Below are positions 1 through 7,541 of a stretch of 39,811 nt of DNA, one piece after another (positions within the stretch are counted from its first letter, which is position 1; each line of letters begins with the position of its first letter). The notes beneath the pieces were generated by a model. That model had not been told where the DNA came from. It worked only from the letters and a program-made list of their open reading frames with translations, and made no database searches. The translations under genes and the position numbers were made by a program. Origin of the DNA: Gammaproteobacteria bacterium (GTDB lineage: Bacteria; Pseudomonadota; Gammaproteobacteria; Steroidobacterales; Woeseiaceae); the NCBI GenBank assembly GCA_029863305.1, contig JAOTVR010000026.1:1-39811 (forward strand). The letters are read 5' to 3'.

Positions 1-2
1 CG

Positions 3-203
3 GGGTATGGCGACACCGGAGCGTCTGCGGCCCGCCTGTCCCTGCTCCCCGGTGGCCAGATCATCGTCGAGCACTACAGCCAGGCATCCTGCGATGCGGA
101 AACATGGGAGCCCGCAGGAGAGCCGGAGCCGCTCCAGCCCATCTCGGCCCAGGAGAAGACCGTCTACACCGATATCCCCCTCGGAGCATCCACGACGGAC
201 TGA
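3..203 (+). CDS. C-terminal end of an unknown protein (5' end outside window)
   Basis: Reading frame 3 is open from the left edge to a TGA at 201-203 and gives 66 residues. Its codons have the strong G/C third-position bias of the other genes here, and the peptide is ordinary in composition (tail ...YTDIPLGASTTD). The other two frames give arginine- and proline-rich peptides typical of shadows. The gene begins upstream of the window, so its length and start cannot be seen. I do not recognise the family. It converges on the tRNA-Lys gene, 27 bp away. Confidence 0.6.
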   Translation, partial: GYGDTGASAARLSLLPGGQIIVEHYSQASCDAETWEPAGEPEPLQPISAQEKTVYTDIPLGASTTD

Positions 204-230
204 ACGCACGGTTCGACACACAAGGAAAGG

Positions 231-306
<76 letters not shown>

Positions 307-317
307 GTACAAATGCC

Positions 318-371
318 TTGGGAAGGCTGGCTGGACGCGCGATACTAGCAGAATGCCGTCATTTCCCGCAA
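318..371. promoter_or_regulatory. possible bidirectional promoter with a shared -10
   Basis: Leftward: -35 TTGCGG (366-371), an 18 bp spacer, and -10 TAGTAT (342-347), leading to tRNA-Lys with a GC-rich discriminator. Rightward: -35 TTGGGA (318-323), a 17 bp spacer, and -10 GATACT (341-346), leading to the gene at 395. The two -10 hexamers overlap on opposite strands, so transcripts would diverge from one element. Both -35 matches are partial. This is a pattern reading, not measured start sites. Confidence 0.42.
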
Positions 372-394
372 AGCATTCTGCAGGGCTATCGATC

Positions 395-883
395 ATGAAA
401 TTTCTCACCGTAATCGGCGTGACCGCGTTGTTCGCCGCATCCGCATTCGCGGATCCCGCCGCCGACGTCCGCTGCCGCGAAATTGCCTTCAGCAAGTCCG
501 TGGAGACGCGAGATGCCGACTTGTTCGCCTCCTTTATTGACGCGGATGCCCGATTCGTGGGCAATTCCGTGCTGCACGGCCCGGCCGCAATAGCCGAGGC
601 GTGGGGTGTTTTCTTCAGCGCAGACGGCCCGTCGATCCTGTGGCGGCCGCAGTTTGTCGAAGTCCTCGACGAGGGCACGCTGGCGTTGACGCGCGGACCG
701 TACCGCATGCTCAGCAAAGACGAACAAGGCGTCGAGTCGGAAAACTGGGGCACGTTCAATTCCGTCTGGCGCCTGCATGAAGACGGGCAGTGGAGAGTCG
801 TGTTCGATGCCGGCAGCCCATCCAGCGAGGCGCCCGCCGAAGCGGTGCAGGCGCTACTCGACGAGGATGACACCTGCAGCTAG
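395..883 (+). CDS. exported DUF4440 / SnoaL-like (NTF2-fold) protein
   Basis: The 162-residue protein begins MKFLTVIGVTALFAASAFA, a clear Sec signal peptide, so it is periplasmic. An ATG 42 bp upstream is in frame but would bury the signal peptide, so I chose 395. The mature part has the DUF4440/NTF2-like pattern: a helical start (VRCREIAFSKSVETRDADLFASF), the DADARFVGNSVLHGPAAIAEAW motif, then beta strands ending in WRLHEDGQWRVVFDAG. NTF2-fold proteins often bind small ligands, but substrates differ widely and none can be named here. The stop overlaps the converging esterase gene by 4 bp, with no terminator between them. Confidence 0.8.
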   Translation: MKFLTVIGVTALFAASAFADPAADVRCREIAFSKSVETRDADLFASFIDADARFVGNSVLHGPAAIAEAWGVFFSADGPSILWRPQFVEVLDEGTLALTRGPYRMLSKDEQGVESENWGTFNSVWRLHEDGQWRVVFDAGSPSSEAPAEAVQALLDEDDTCS

Positions 884-1713
884 GTTGCCGAATCGGCGAA
901 CAGCCACAGGATGCCGCGTCGAAATGATGCCGGTGGTGCCGAAAAATGGCTGTGACCGTCAAGTGTCTCGGCGCGCAGGCGCCAAGGCTTCTCTTTCAAG
1001 CCGGTCCAGTGCGAAATCCATTCCATAGCCGGCTCACGAAACCGCGGATCGTCTTCCGATCCGCTGCCGACATAGAGATGCGAACCGCGATCGGCAGGCG
1101 GTGTTTCTGCGTGCAAGCGAAGAAAAAATGGCAGATTGCGATGCAGGGCGGGATTGCTCGCAATGTGGCCCCAGAATAAGGTCGGCTGCGTCAGCGCCGT
1201 GTACAGGATGAACTGGCCGCCTATCGACTGACCGAAAATGATGCGTCGGTCACTGCGTGAGCGGTAGGTGCTCTCAATGAATGGAAGCAACTCGCTGCCA
1301 AGAAAATCCTGGAATTCTTCCGCGCCGCCCCAGTATTCGCGTTCATCCGACGGCGCCGTATAGTCGTGGCTACGGTCGTTGCCGTTTTCATAATCACTGC
1401 TGCCATAAGATATCGCCACCAGGATCATTTCCGGCGCTTCGCCGCCGAGACGCAGGTAGCGATGGTAGGACCTCAGCAGCGGATAAAGCTCTCCGCCATC
1501 GAGTATGTAAATCGTGGGGTACTCGGTGTCCGCGGAAGAATCGTAGCCTTCCGGCAAGCCGACCAACAGCTCGTAACGCTTGTCCAGGGATTCTGCCGCA
1601 ACCACGTGATGACGGGTGTCACCCAGGCCCTGCAGCCCATCGATGCCCACGTTCTGGCCCGGAGATATGGCCGCAGCGGTGAACAAGGCAATAAGAGCGG
1701 CAAGCAAAGTCAT
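880..1713 (-). CDS. exported alpha/beta-hydrolase, putative esterase (PF00756, BesA/IroE-like)
   Basis: The 277-residue protein has a hydrophobic N-terminal leader (MTLLAALIALFTAAAIS), which suggests periplasmic location. It shows the esterase-D/enterochelin-esterase fold: PTIYILDGGELY near 66-77, the nucleophile elbow GQSIGG with Ser163, and a C-terminal DGHSHFSAPP with the likely catalytic His254 or His256. Relatives include siderophore esterases such as IroE and BesA. No siderophore genes are nearby, so the substrate is open. It starts 49 bp after the 3' end of tRNA-His on the same strand with no visible terminator, so it may receive tRNA operon transcripts. It overlaps the DUF4440 gene tail to tail. 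Confidence 0.8.
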   Translation of the reverse strand: MTLLAALIALFTAAAISPGQNVGIDGLQGLGDTRHHVVAAESLDKRYELLVGLPEGYDSSADTEYPTIYILDGGELYPLLRSYHRYLRLGGEAPEMILVAISYGSSDYENGNDRSHDYTAPSDEREYWGGAEEFQDFLGSELLPFIESTYRSRSDRRIIFGQSIGGQFILYTALTQPTLFWGHIASNPALHRNLPFFLRLHAETPPADRGSHLYVGSGSEDDPRFREPAMEWISHWTGLKEKPWRLRAETLDGHSHFSAPPASFRRGILWLFADSAT

Positions 1714-1762
1714 GATTGCCTGGTTCCTGCAGCCATCGAATGGTTCCCGCGAGGCAAGAAGT

Positions 1763-1838
1763 TGGGGTGGACGATGGGACTCGAACCCACGACGACCGGG
1801 ATCACAACCCGGGGCTCTACCAACTGAGCTACGCCCAC
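1763..1838 (-). tRNA. tRNA-His (anticodon GTG)
   Basis: The acceptor stem GTGGGCG pairs with CGTCCAC and is followed by C73 and an encoded CCA. The gene carries a G just upstream (position 1839) that can serve as the G-1 hallmark of tRNA-His. The anticodon loop is TTGTGAT with anticodon GTG. It is the last tRNA of the Pro-Arg-His operon. No terminator hairpin with U-tract follows before the esterase start at 1713. Confidence 0.96.
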
Positions 1839-1874
1839 CACTGCTGTACTTCTATTCTACTCCGCCTCACGTAT

Positions 1875-1951
1875 TGGCGCGCCCGGCAGGACTCGAACCT
1901 GCAACCCTCGGCTTAGAAGGCCGATGCTCTATCCGGTTGAGCTACGGGCGC
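1875..1951 (-). tRNA. tRNA-Arg (anticodon TCT)
   Basis: This is a 77-nt cloverleaf with acceptor GCGCCCG/CGGGCGC, discriminator G and encoded CCA. The anticodon stem-loop TCGGC-CTTCTAA-GCCGA gives anticodon TCT, which reads AGA/AGG. It is the middle gene of the operon, separated from tRNA-His by 36 bp and from tRNA-Pro by 33 bp. Confidence 0.96.
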
Positions 1952-1984
1952 GTTCAGTCCGACAATCCTACCGGAACAAAATAT

Positions 1985-2061
1985 TGGTCGGGGCAGAGGG
2001 ATTCGAACCCCCGACCCTCTGCTCCCAAAGCAGATGCGCTACCAGACTGCGCCATGCCCCG
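1985..2061 (-). tRNA. tRNA-Pro (anticodon TGG)
   Basis: This is a 77-nt cloverleaf with acceptor CGGGGCA/TGCCCCG and encoded CCA. The anticodon loop TTTGGGA gives anticodon TGG. It is the first tRNA of the operon, 50 nt or so downstream of the predicted start site of the promoter at 2119-2147. Confidence 0.96.
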
Positions 2062-2118
2062 ATGCCAGATATTCTGCCACACGCTGTTCCGACCGGGGCC
2101 GGAGCTCGCGGGGGCACG

Positions 2119-2147
2119 ATCATACGGGCGGGTTCAGGGCCAGTCAA
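2119..2147 (-). promoter_or_regulatory. promoter of the tRNA Pro-Arg-His operon
   Basis: On the minus strand there is -35 TTGACT (2142-2147), a spacer of exactly 17 bp, and -10 TATGAT (2119-2124). Both hexamers are 5/6 to the sigma-70 consensus. The discriminator that follows is GC-rich (GTGCCCCC), as in stable-RNA promoters under stringent control; that control is inferred. The rest of the 2062-2255 gap holds the ppi promoter and a 7-bp inverted repeat (GAGCCGC/GCGGCTC, 2159-2189) with no assigned role. Confidence 0.8.
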
Positions 2148-2210
2148 TCCGGTCACTCGAGCCGCGAGGCGCTCTTGTGTCAGCGGCTCCTACAGCCGAT
2201 CCGGCAGTTC

Positions 2211-2219
2211 TGGTATCGT
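2211..2219 (+). promoter_or_regulatory. extended -10 promoter for the cyclophilin-lpxH pair
   Basis: TGGTATCGT is a TGn-extended -10 (hexamer TATCGT at 2214-2219). No convincing -35 lies upstream, which extended -10 promoters tolerate. It would give a leader of about 30 nt to the ATG at 2256. Confidence 0.4.
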
Positions 2220-2255
2220 CGGTGCTGAAACAGCCCTTCATCGCTTGAGGCAGCT

Positions 2256-2843
2256 ATGAAAAAAACACTAATCGCCCTGATTTTAGGGCTTTCCAGCTCG
2301 TTCTCACTGGCGGCGGACGCGGTCCCTGCCCATCCTTATGTGAAGATCGAGACGACGGAAGGCGATATCATTCTGGAGCTCGATGGCAAACAGGCACCGA
2401 TTACCGTTGCGCACATCCTGGGTCTTGTGGATAGCGGGTTCTATGACGGTCTGGTTTTCCACCGCGTCATTCCTGGATTCATGGCCCAGGGTGGCGGCTA
2501 CACGCCCGGACTGGAGCATAAGGAAACGGAGGACAAGATCCCGAACGAGTCGGGGAACGGCATGAGCAATCTGCGTGGCACGATTGCGATGGCGCGCACG
2601 GGCGATCCGCATTCGGCGAATTCCCAGTTCTTCATCAACGTTGCCGACAACGTTCGACTCGATCCCAATAAAAACAACACGCGCGGCAGCTGGGGCTACA
2701 CGGTGTTCGGCTTCGTCATCGAAGGCATGGAGGTCGTCGACAAGATCGTTTCTGTGCAGACCGGGCCTCAGGGACCGTTCCGAACGGACGTTCCAGTGGT
2801 ACCGATCGTCATCAAGAAAATGTCTCGCTACCACTTTGAATAA
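2256..2843 (+). CDS. ppiA: periplasmic peptidyl-prolyl cis-trans isomerase (cyclophilin A type)
   Basis: The 195-residue protein has a Sec signal peptide ending near SLAADA, followed by a single cyclophilin domain. The active-site blocks are present: FHRVIPGFMAQGG with the catalytic Arg, MARTGDPHSANSQFFINV, and YTVFGFVIEGMEVVDKI. Cyclophilins isomerise Xaa-Pro bonds during folding of exported proteins. The signal peptide separates it from cytoplasmic PpiB. GAGG lies 7 bp before the ATG. lpxH follows after 6 bp, so the two are probably co-transcribed, an arrangement seen in other gammaproteobacteria. Confidence 0.92.
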   Translation: MKKTLIALILGLSSSFSLAADAVPAHPYVKIETTEGDIILELDGKQAPITVAHILGLVDSGFYDGLVFHRVIPGFMAQGGGYTPGLEHKETEDKIPNESGNGMSNLRGTIAMARTGDPHSANSQFFINVADNVRLDPNKNNTRGSWGYTVFGFVIEGMEVVDKIVSVQTGPQGPFRTDVPVVPIVIKKMSRYHFE

Positions 2844-2849
2844 GCAGAC

Positions 2850-3572
2850 ATGACAACACTATTCATTTCAGATTTGCATCTCGAGGCCGAACGTCCCGAC
2901 ATCGCGAGCCAGTTTCTGAAATTTCTCGCCAGCGACGCGAGTGAAGCCGACGATCTTTACATCCTCGGCGACCTGTTCGAAGCCTGGGTCGGAGATGACG
3001 ACCCGAATACACACTACTTTACGATCAAGCGTGCACTGCGCAAGCTCGTCGACAGCGGCATTCCCGTGTACTTCATGCACGGCAACCGGGATTTCATGAT
3101 CGGCAGAGAGTTCGCAAACGAAACCGGTGTGAACATCCTCAAGGATCCCCACCGTGTCACCATGTATGGCCGGAAGGCTCTGCTCAGCCATGGTGACGTG
3201 CTGTGCATCGATGATGTGCAGTACCAGAAAATCCGCAAGATGACGCGTGACCCGGCCTGGCAAGCGACCATGCGCGCCAAACCGCTCAAAGACCGATTGC
3301 GCATGGCCGAAGAAGCGCGCCGGCAAAGCCTCGAACAGACGCTCAATCTCAGCATGCACATCATGGACGTCAACCAGGATGCGGTCGTCAATGTCATTCG
3401 CAAATACAACGTGGACGTCCTGCTGCACGGCCACACGCATCGGCCTGCCATACACACAGTCGATATCGGCCGACGCAAGGCGCAGCGCATAGTCCTCGGC
3501 GACTGGCACACGCAGGGTAGCGTGGTGCGCTGGGATTCGCGCGGACCGAAGCTGGAAGTGCTGCCGCGATGA
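2850..3572 (+). CDS. lpxH: UDP-2,3-diacylglucosamine diphosphatase
   Basis: The 240-residue protein has the standard LpxH length. Calcineurin-like metallophosphatase motifs occur in order: SDLHLE (Asp8, His10), GDLFEAWVGDDD, GNRDFMIG, SHGDVLC, and GHTHRPA near the C terminus. LpxH hydrolyses UDP-2,3-diacylglucosamine to lipid X and UMP at the inner face of the inner membrane in lipid A synthesis. It shows that the organism makes a lipopolysaccharide outer membrane. It follows the cyclophilin gene by 6 bp and ends 28 bp before the converging miaE. Confidence 0.95.
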   Translation: MTTLFISDLHLEAERPDIASQFLKFLASDASEADDLYILGDLFEAWVGDDDPNTHYFTIKRALRKLVDSGIPVYFMHGNRDFMIGREFANETGVNILKDPHRVTMYGRKALLSHGDVLCIDDVQYQKIRKMTRDPAWQATMRAKPLKDRLRMAEEARRQSLEQTLNLSMHIMDVNQDAVVNVIRKYNVDVLLHGHTHRPAIHTVDIGRRKAQRIVLGDWHTQGSVVRWDSRGPKLEVLPR

Positions 3573-3604
3573 CTGACGGCAAACAGGGACCTGCCCGGAG
3601 TCAG
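3573..3604. terminator. hairpin between convergent lpxH and miaE (weak bidirectional terminator)
   Basis: CTGAC (3573-3577) pairs with GTCAG (3600-3604), and GGCA/TGCC can extend the stem inside with a few unpaired bases. It sits exactly between two converging stop codons, where a shared terminator is expected. It has no U-tract on either strand, so efficient intrinsic termination is doubtful. Confidence 0.3.
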
Positions 3605-4215
3605 ATCGGTTTTCCGGAGTGAAAGCGAAATTGCGGGTCCGGTTCTGAAATCAACTCGGCTTCGATGTTTCCGAGTTCGGCAAGCCTTGCATCGATTTCA
3701 CTCTCATCGATACCGCACTCCGTCTTTGCAAATGCAATGTAATGCTCAAAGTGGCGCGCTTCGGAGGCAAGCAAGCCGCTGTAAAATTTGTTGAGTTTGC
3801 CCGGCAGATGCGGCGCGAGCCTGGCGAATCGCTCGCACGAGCGCGCCTCGATCAATGCGCCGACCAGCAGCATATCCAGCAATTTGTGCGGCTCCCGATC
3901 GCGAACAGCCGCGCGCAAGGTGCCCGCATAGCGCGATGCCGTCAGACGCTCGAACGTCACACCCATACTGTCCATAATGCGCCTGACCTGCTCGAAGTGG
4001 CGCAATTCCTCGCGCGCCAGCCGCGACATTCTCTGCGCCAATGCCGTTCGCTCCGGGTAGCGATACAGGAAACCCATCGCGGTAGACGCCGCCTTGAGTT
4101 CGCAATTGGCATGATCGAGCAGCATCTCGGGCAATCGCTCGACTGCCGCTGCGATCCACTGATCCGGCGTCCGCGTATCGAGAAACTCCGCAATCGCCTC
4201 GGGGACTAGAGCCAC
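3601..4215 (-). CDS. miaE: tRNA-(ms2io6A)-hydroxylase
   Basis: The 204-residue protein is an all-helical ferritin-like diiron protein. The ligand pattern of MiaE is visible: Glu39 in NCELKA, E70-x2-H73 in REELRHFEQ, Glu123 in LIEARSCERF, and E152-x2-H155 in SEARHFEHY. MiaE uses O2 to hydroxylate the isopentenyl group of ms2i6A37 in tRNAs reading UNN codons. Its presence implies MiaA and MiaB elsewhere. The start overlaps the end of the upstream kinase gene by 10 bp, so translation is probably coupled. I am confident of the family and have no sign of degeneration. Confidence 0.9.
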   Translation of the reverse strand: MALVPEAIAEFLDTRTPDQWIAAAVERLPEMLLDHANCELKAASTAMGFLYRYPERTALAQRMSRLAREELRHFEQVRRIMDSMGVTFERLTASRYAGTLRAAVRDREPHKLLDMLLVGALIEARSCERFARLAPHLPGKLNKFYSGLLASEARHFEHYIAFAKTECGIDESEIDARLAELGNIEAELISEPDPQFRFHSGKPI

Positions 4216-5411
4216 TCTTCAACCTCGCTGGCAGATTGCAGGCGATCGTCGGGATTTTTGGCCATCATCATGTTGATCAGGGCCTGGTACCTGGCCAGAC
4301 GCGGCTTCAATAGCGGCAGCGGCGCCTGGGCATGCAGGTAGATGATACCCATCGCGGTATCGGCGCGGTATGGCTTCTCCCCGGTCAACATCTCGAAAAA
4401 GATGACGCCGAGACTGTAGATATCGCTACGATGATCAACGCCATTCCCATGGCCCTGCTCCGGGCTCATGTAGTACGGCGTGCCGAAGATCTCACCTTCA
4501 TCGGTCAGCTCCATGCGCAGCCGCATGCGCTTGGCCAGCCCGAAATCGATCAGTGCGATCGAATCATCCGCGCGCAACATGATATTGCCCGGCTTGAGGT
4601 CACGATGCAGGATTCCGACCTCGTGAATTTTCGCCAGTGCGCTCGCGATTTGCCGCAAGTAACTGACAGCATCCGGCTCGATTATACCCGCAGAAATTCG
4701 TCGCTTGAGATCTCCGGCGTCGATGTATTCCATTGCGATATGCGCATGGTCGTCTCCCACACCAAGATCGTAGATCTTCACGATGTTCGGGTGATCAATC
4801 TCGGCGATCAGCTCGTACTCCTGCAAGAAGCGATCGAACGCACCGATACTTTCCGAAACGTCGGGTACCTGTTGCAGAACTTTGAGCACCACCTTGATGC
4901 CCGTCGACTCCCGCTCTGCCAGATAAATTGCCGAATGCGCCGTAGCGCCGAGTTTCTCGATGAAACGATAACCGCGAATCAAGGGGTGAATACCTGTCTT
5001 CGCATCCCCGACGAAGAGTGAGCCTGTTGCCGAGACCCGGCGCCTTGTTACGAGAATATCGCTCAGCTGTATCGTCAGTGCGTCATGCCGAATCTCGTCG
5101 CGCAGGAAGAACGCATCTGCGCCGTTCTGCAGCGCGGCAGCCTCCTCGCCGCTCGCCCCGAAATAGGCTACGGCCGGAAAACCCGGCGTTTTGCAAAACT
5201 GTTTGAGGACGCTCAGCCCATCGCGATCGCCGAGGTCATTGCCGAGCAACACCAGATCATTGCCGGCTCCGGAGAACTCGTCAGGCAGATAGCCGGCTTC
5301 GATGGGGTCATAAGCCGATATGATGGCGTCTGGCCAGTGCGTGGTGACATGGTGCATGAGCAGGCTGCGAAAATCGGCCTGGCCGTCGATAATCATCATC
5401 TTGACGCTCAT
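4206..5411 (-). CDS. Ser/Thr protein kinase with N-terminal pseudo-receiver domain
   Basis: The 401-residue protein has two parts. Residues 1-120 look like a response-regulator receiver (MMIIDGQADFRSLL...NDLVLLGNDLGDRDG), but the phosphoacceptor position is Gly57 and the conserved Thr and Lys positions are also changed, so it should not be phosphorylated normally. Residues 146-401 are a complete Hanks-type kinase: Lys177, E200 region, HRDLKPGN (Asp271), DFGLA (Asp289), GTPYYMSPEQ and the DHRSDIYSLG helix. The glycine loop is odd (LGATAHSAIY). No membrane segment is present, so it is cytoplasmic. GGAG stands 8 bp before the ATG. It lies 27 bp after purF and overlaps miaE. The substrate is unknown. 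Confidence 0.88.
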   Translation of the reverse strand: MSVKMMIIDGQADFRSLLMHHVTTHWPDAIISAYDPIEAGYLPDEFSGAGNDLVLLGNDLGDRDGLSVLKQFCKTPGFPAVAYFGASGEEAAALQNGADAFFLRDEIRHDALTIQLSDILVTRRRVSATGSLFVGDAKTGIHPLIRGYRFIEKLGATAHSAIYLAERESTGIKVVLKVLQQVPDVSESIGAFDRFLQEYELIAEIDHPNIVKIYDLGVGDDHAHIAMEYIDAGDLKRRISAGIIEPDAVSYLRQIASALAKIHEVGILHRDLKPGNIMLRADDSIALIDFGLAKRMRLRMELTDEGEIFGTPYYMSPEQGHGNGVDHRSDIYSLGVIFFEMLTGEKPYRADTAMGIIYLHAQAPLPLLKPRLARYQALINMMMAKNPDDRLQSASEVEEWL

Positions 5412-5438
5412 CGAATCGACTCCGACGCCGAGCGCGGA

Positions 5439-6980
5439 TTACATGCCGACGGCAGCACCTGTATTTTCAGCATCCGTTGCGTCGGCAGCATCCCGACCCT
5501 TACGCCTGGACTCTCGTCGCTGCTTCTCGGCATCGTTTCTGCGTCGCTCGATCTCATTCAGGTATTCGTCGGTAACATCACCGGTGACATATTCGCCGGA
5601 GAAACACGAAGTATCAAATTCTCTGATCGATGAATTGTCGTGCCGTACCGAGCGAATCAACCCATGCAGGTCCTGATAGATGAGCCGATCAGCGCCGATG
5701 AGCTTCTCGATCTCCTCGACCGATCGGCCATTGGCGATCAGTTCGGTCGCGGCGGGCATATCGATGCCATAGACATTCGGATACCGCACCGGCGGCGCCG
5801 CGGAAGCGAAATACACCCTGCGCGCACCAGCGTCGCGGGCGAGTTTGATGATCTGCCGCGATGTCGTGCCACGGACAATCGAGTCGTCCACCAGCAATAC
5901 GTTTTTGCCGCGAAACTCGAGGTCGATCGCGTTCAGCTTGTGCCGAACGGATTTTGTTCGTTCGGCCTGGCCCGGCATGATGAAGGTACGACCGATGTAA
6001 CGGTTCTTGATGAAGCCTTCGCGATACTTGACACCCAAATGGTATGCGACCTGCACGGCCGAGGTACGGCTTGTGTCCGGAATGGGGATCACCACATCGA
6101 TATCGTGCTGCGGAAATTCGCGCACGATCTTGCCGGCCAACTGTTCGCCCATGCGCAACCGCGCTTTGTAGACCGACAGGTTGTCGAGGATGGAATCCGG
6201 TCGCGCGAAATAGACGAACTCGAAAATACACGGTGTATGGCGCACCTCGCCACCGTAGGCGCGAGTGTGCAGCACACCTGAGTTTTCGATGAATATCATC
6301 TCGCCCGGTTGCACATCACGCACACGTTCAAACTGCAGTACGTCGAGCGCCACGCTTTCCGAGGCCACCACGTAGTCGGTACCTGCGTCGTGTTGTCGCT
6401 TGCCGAGAACCAGCGGCCGAATGCCATTCGGGTCGCGAAATGCAACGACGCCAATGCCAACGATCAATGCGACAACCGCATAGCCGCCGGCACAACGCCG
6501 GTGAACCGCTTCGACCGCGTCAAAGATCTGCTCCGGCGTCGGATGCCCGTTCGCACGCGTTTGCAGCTCGTGGGCGAAGACATTGAGCAGGACTTCGGAG
6601 TCGGAGCCTGTACTGAGATGGCGACGATCTTCTTTCGTCAGCATTTCCGCAAGCTCGTCGTAATTCGTCAGGTTGCCGTTGTGGCCGAGGCAAATGCCGT
6701 ACGGTGAATTGACGTAGAACGGTTGCGCCTCGGCCGACCGCGAACCACCGGCCGTCGGATAACGAATGTGGCCAATGCCAACGTTACCGGTTAGCCGCAA
6801 CATGTGGCGATGATGAAACGCGTCGCGCACCAGTCCGTTACTTTTGCGCTGCCGCAGGCCGTCCTCGCCCCAGGTCACAATGCCGGCGGCATCCTGGCCT
6901 CGATGCTGTAAGACGGTCAGTGCGTCATAAATAGCCTGATTCACTGGCTGATGACTAACGATTCCAACAACTCCACACAT
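5439..6980 (-). CDS. purF: amidophosphoribosyltransferase
   Basis: The 513-residue protein begins MCGVVGIV, so Cys2 (Cys1 after Met removal) is the glutaminase nucleophile. The N-terminal Ntn domain has GHIRYPTAG and GHNGNLTN. The C-terminal phosphoribosyltransferase domain has the PRPP loop [16 protein letters not shown]. PurF makes 5-phosphoribosylamine from PRPP and glutamine, the first committed step of purine synthesis. The length is close to the E. coli enzyme. It follows cvpA by 3 bp, the classic cvpA-purF order. The last residues after about 470 are charged and variable. Confidence 0.97.
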   Translation of the reverse strand: MCGVVGIVSHQPVNQAIYDALTVLQHRGQDAAGIVTWGEDGLRQRKSNGLVRDAFHHRHMLRLTGNVGIGHIRYPTAGGSRSAEAQPFYVNSPYGICLGHNGNLTNYDELAEMLTKEDRRHLSTGSDSEVLLNVFAHELQTRANGHPTPEQIFDAVEAVHRRCAGGYAVVALIVGIGVVAFRDPNGIRPLVLGKRQHDAGTDYVVASESVALDVLQFERVRDVQPGEMIFIENSGVLHTRAYGGEVRHTPCIFEFVYFARPDSILDNLSVYKARLRMGEQLAGKIVREFPQHDIDVVIPIPDTSRTSAVQVAYHLGVKYREGFIKNRYIGRTFIMPGQAERTKSVRHKLNAIDLEFRGKNVLLVDDSIVRGTTSRQIIKLARDAGARRVYFASAAPPVRYPNVYGIDMPAATELIANGRSVEEIEKLIGADRLIYQDLHGLIRSVRHDNSSIREFDTSCFSGEYVTGDVTDEYLNEIERRRNDAEKQRRESRRKGRDAADATDAENTGAAVGM

Positions 6981-6983
6981 GAT

Positions 6984-7484
6984 TCAGATCACTTCCTCGT
7001 CGGGCATCAAAATCTCGTATCCCTGCGGCGCCATGACTTTGATCCATTCCGCCACAACCTCGAGACGTGGAATCAGTATCGAACGCTGCCACCACGCGTC
7101 ATTGTCAAACCCTGCAAATTCGCCGCCCAGAATAAACACCGCGGCAAGCAATACGCCGCGCATGGCACCAAATACCGCACCCGCCAGGCGATCCATACCG
7201 CTCAGAATAGACAGTCGTACCAACTTGGAGATACCCCAGCCAAGTAATCCGCCGATAGACAGGATGACGGCGAAAACAAGTATCCGGCCAAACCAGGCCT
7301 GCAGATCTTCGGCGCTCAGCCAGCTGTCGGAAATACTGCCGACTTGCGGACCAAAATACAGCGCCGCCCATATCGCAACCAACAATGCCGCCATGGAAAT
7401 CGCTTCTTTAACGAAACCGCGGAAGATGCCGATGATCACGGATATAGCGATAGCTACGGCGATGAGGATATCGATGATCGGCAT
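6984..7484 (-). CDS. cvpA: CvpA family membrane protein (colicin V production)
   Basis: The 166-residue protein has about four hydrophobic segments: MPIIDILIAVAIAISVIIG at the start, the AISMAALLVAIWAALYFG segment, the ILVFAVILSIGGLLGW segment, and the AMRGVLLAAVFILG segment. The family motif FRGFVKEA follows the first helix. CvpA is an inner-membrane protein linked to envelope homeostasis. Its biochemical role is unsettled. It sits between dedD and purF, the conserved gammaproteobacterial order. Confidence 0.9.
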   Translation of the reverse strand: MPIIDILIAVAIAISVIIGIFRGFVKEAISMAALLVAIWAALYFGPQVGSISDSWLSAEDLQAWFGRILVFAVILSIGGLLGWGISKLVRLSILSGMDRLAGAVFGAMRGVLLAAVFILGGEFAGFDNDAWWQRSILIPRLEVVAEWIKVMAPQGYEILMPDEEVI

Positions 7485-7530
7485 CAGAGATGTCGGTTCG
7501 GCTCAGCGTGATCGGGGTGAATGGGTGACG

Positions 7531-7539
7531 ATTCTAACA
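7531..7539 (-). promoter_or_regulatory. extended -10 promoter upstream of cvpA-purF
   Basis: On the minus strand TGTTAGAAT is a TGn-extended -10 with hexamer TAGAAT (7531-7536), placed in the 57-bp gap between dedD and cvpA. The leader to the cvpA ATG would be about 40 nt. No clear -35 and no PurR-type palindrome are visible, so purine control of purF is not supported here. Confidence 0.45.
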
Positions 7540-7541
7540 GA

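Noticed and set aside
1616..2259. Open frames across the tRNA cluster that read like database proteins (PRTTGIT-like and GGRWDSNPRRPGSQ-like peptides)
   Set aside because: They are translations of the antisense of tRNA-His, tRNA-Arg and tRNA-Pro, a well-known source of spurious proteins. No ribosome site or codon bias supports them.
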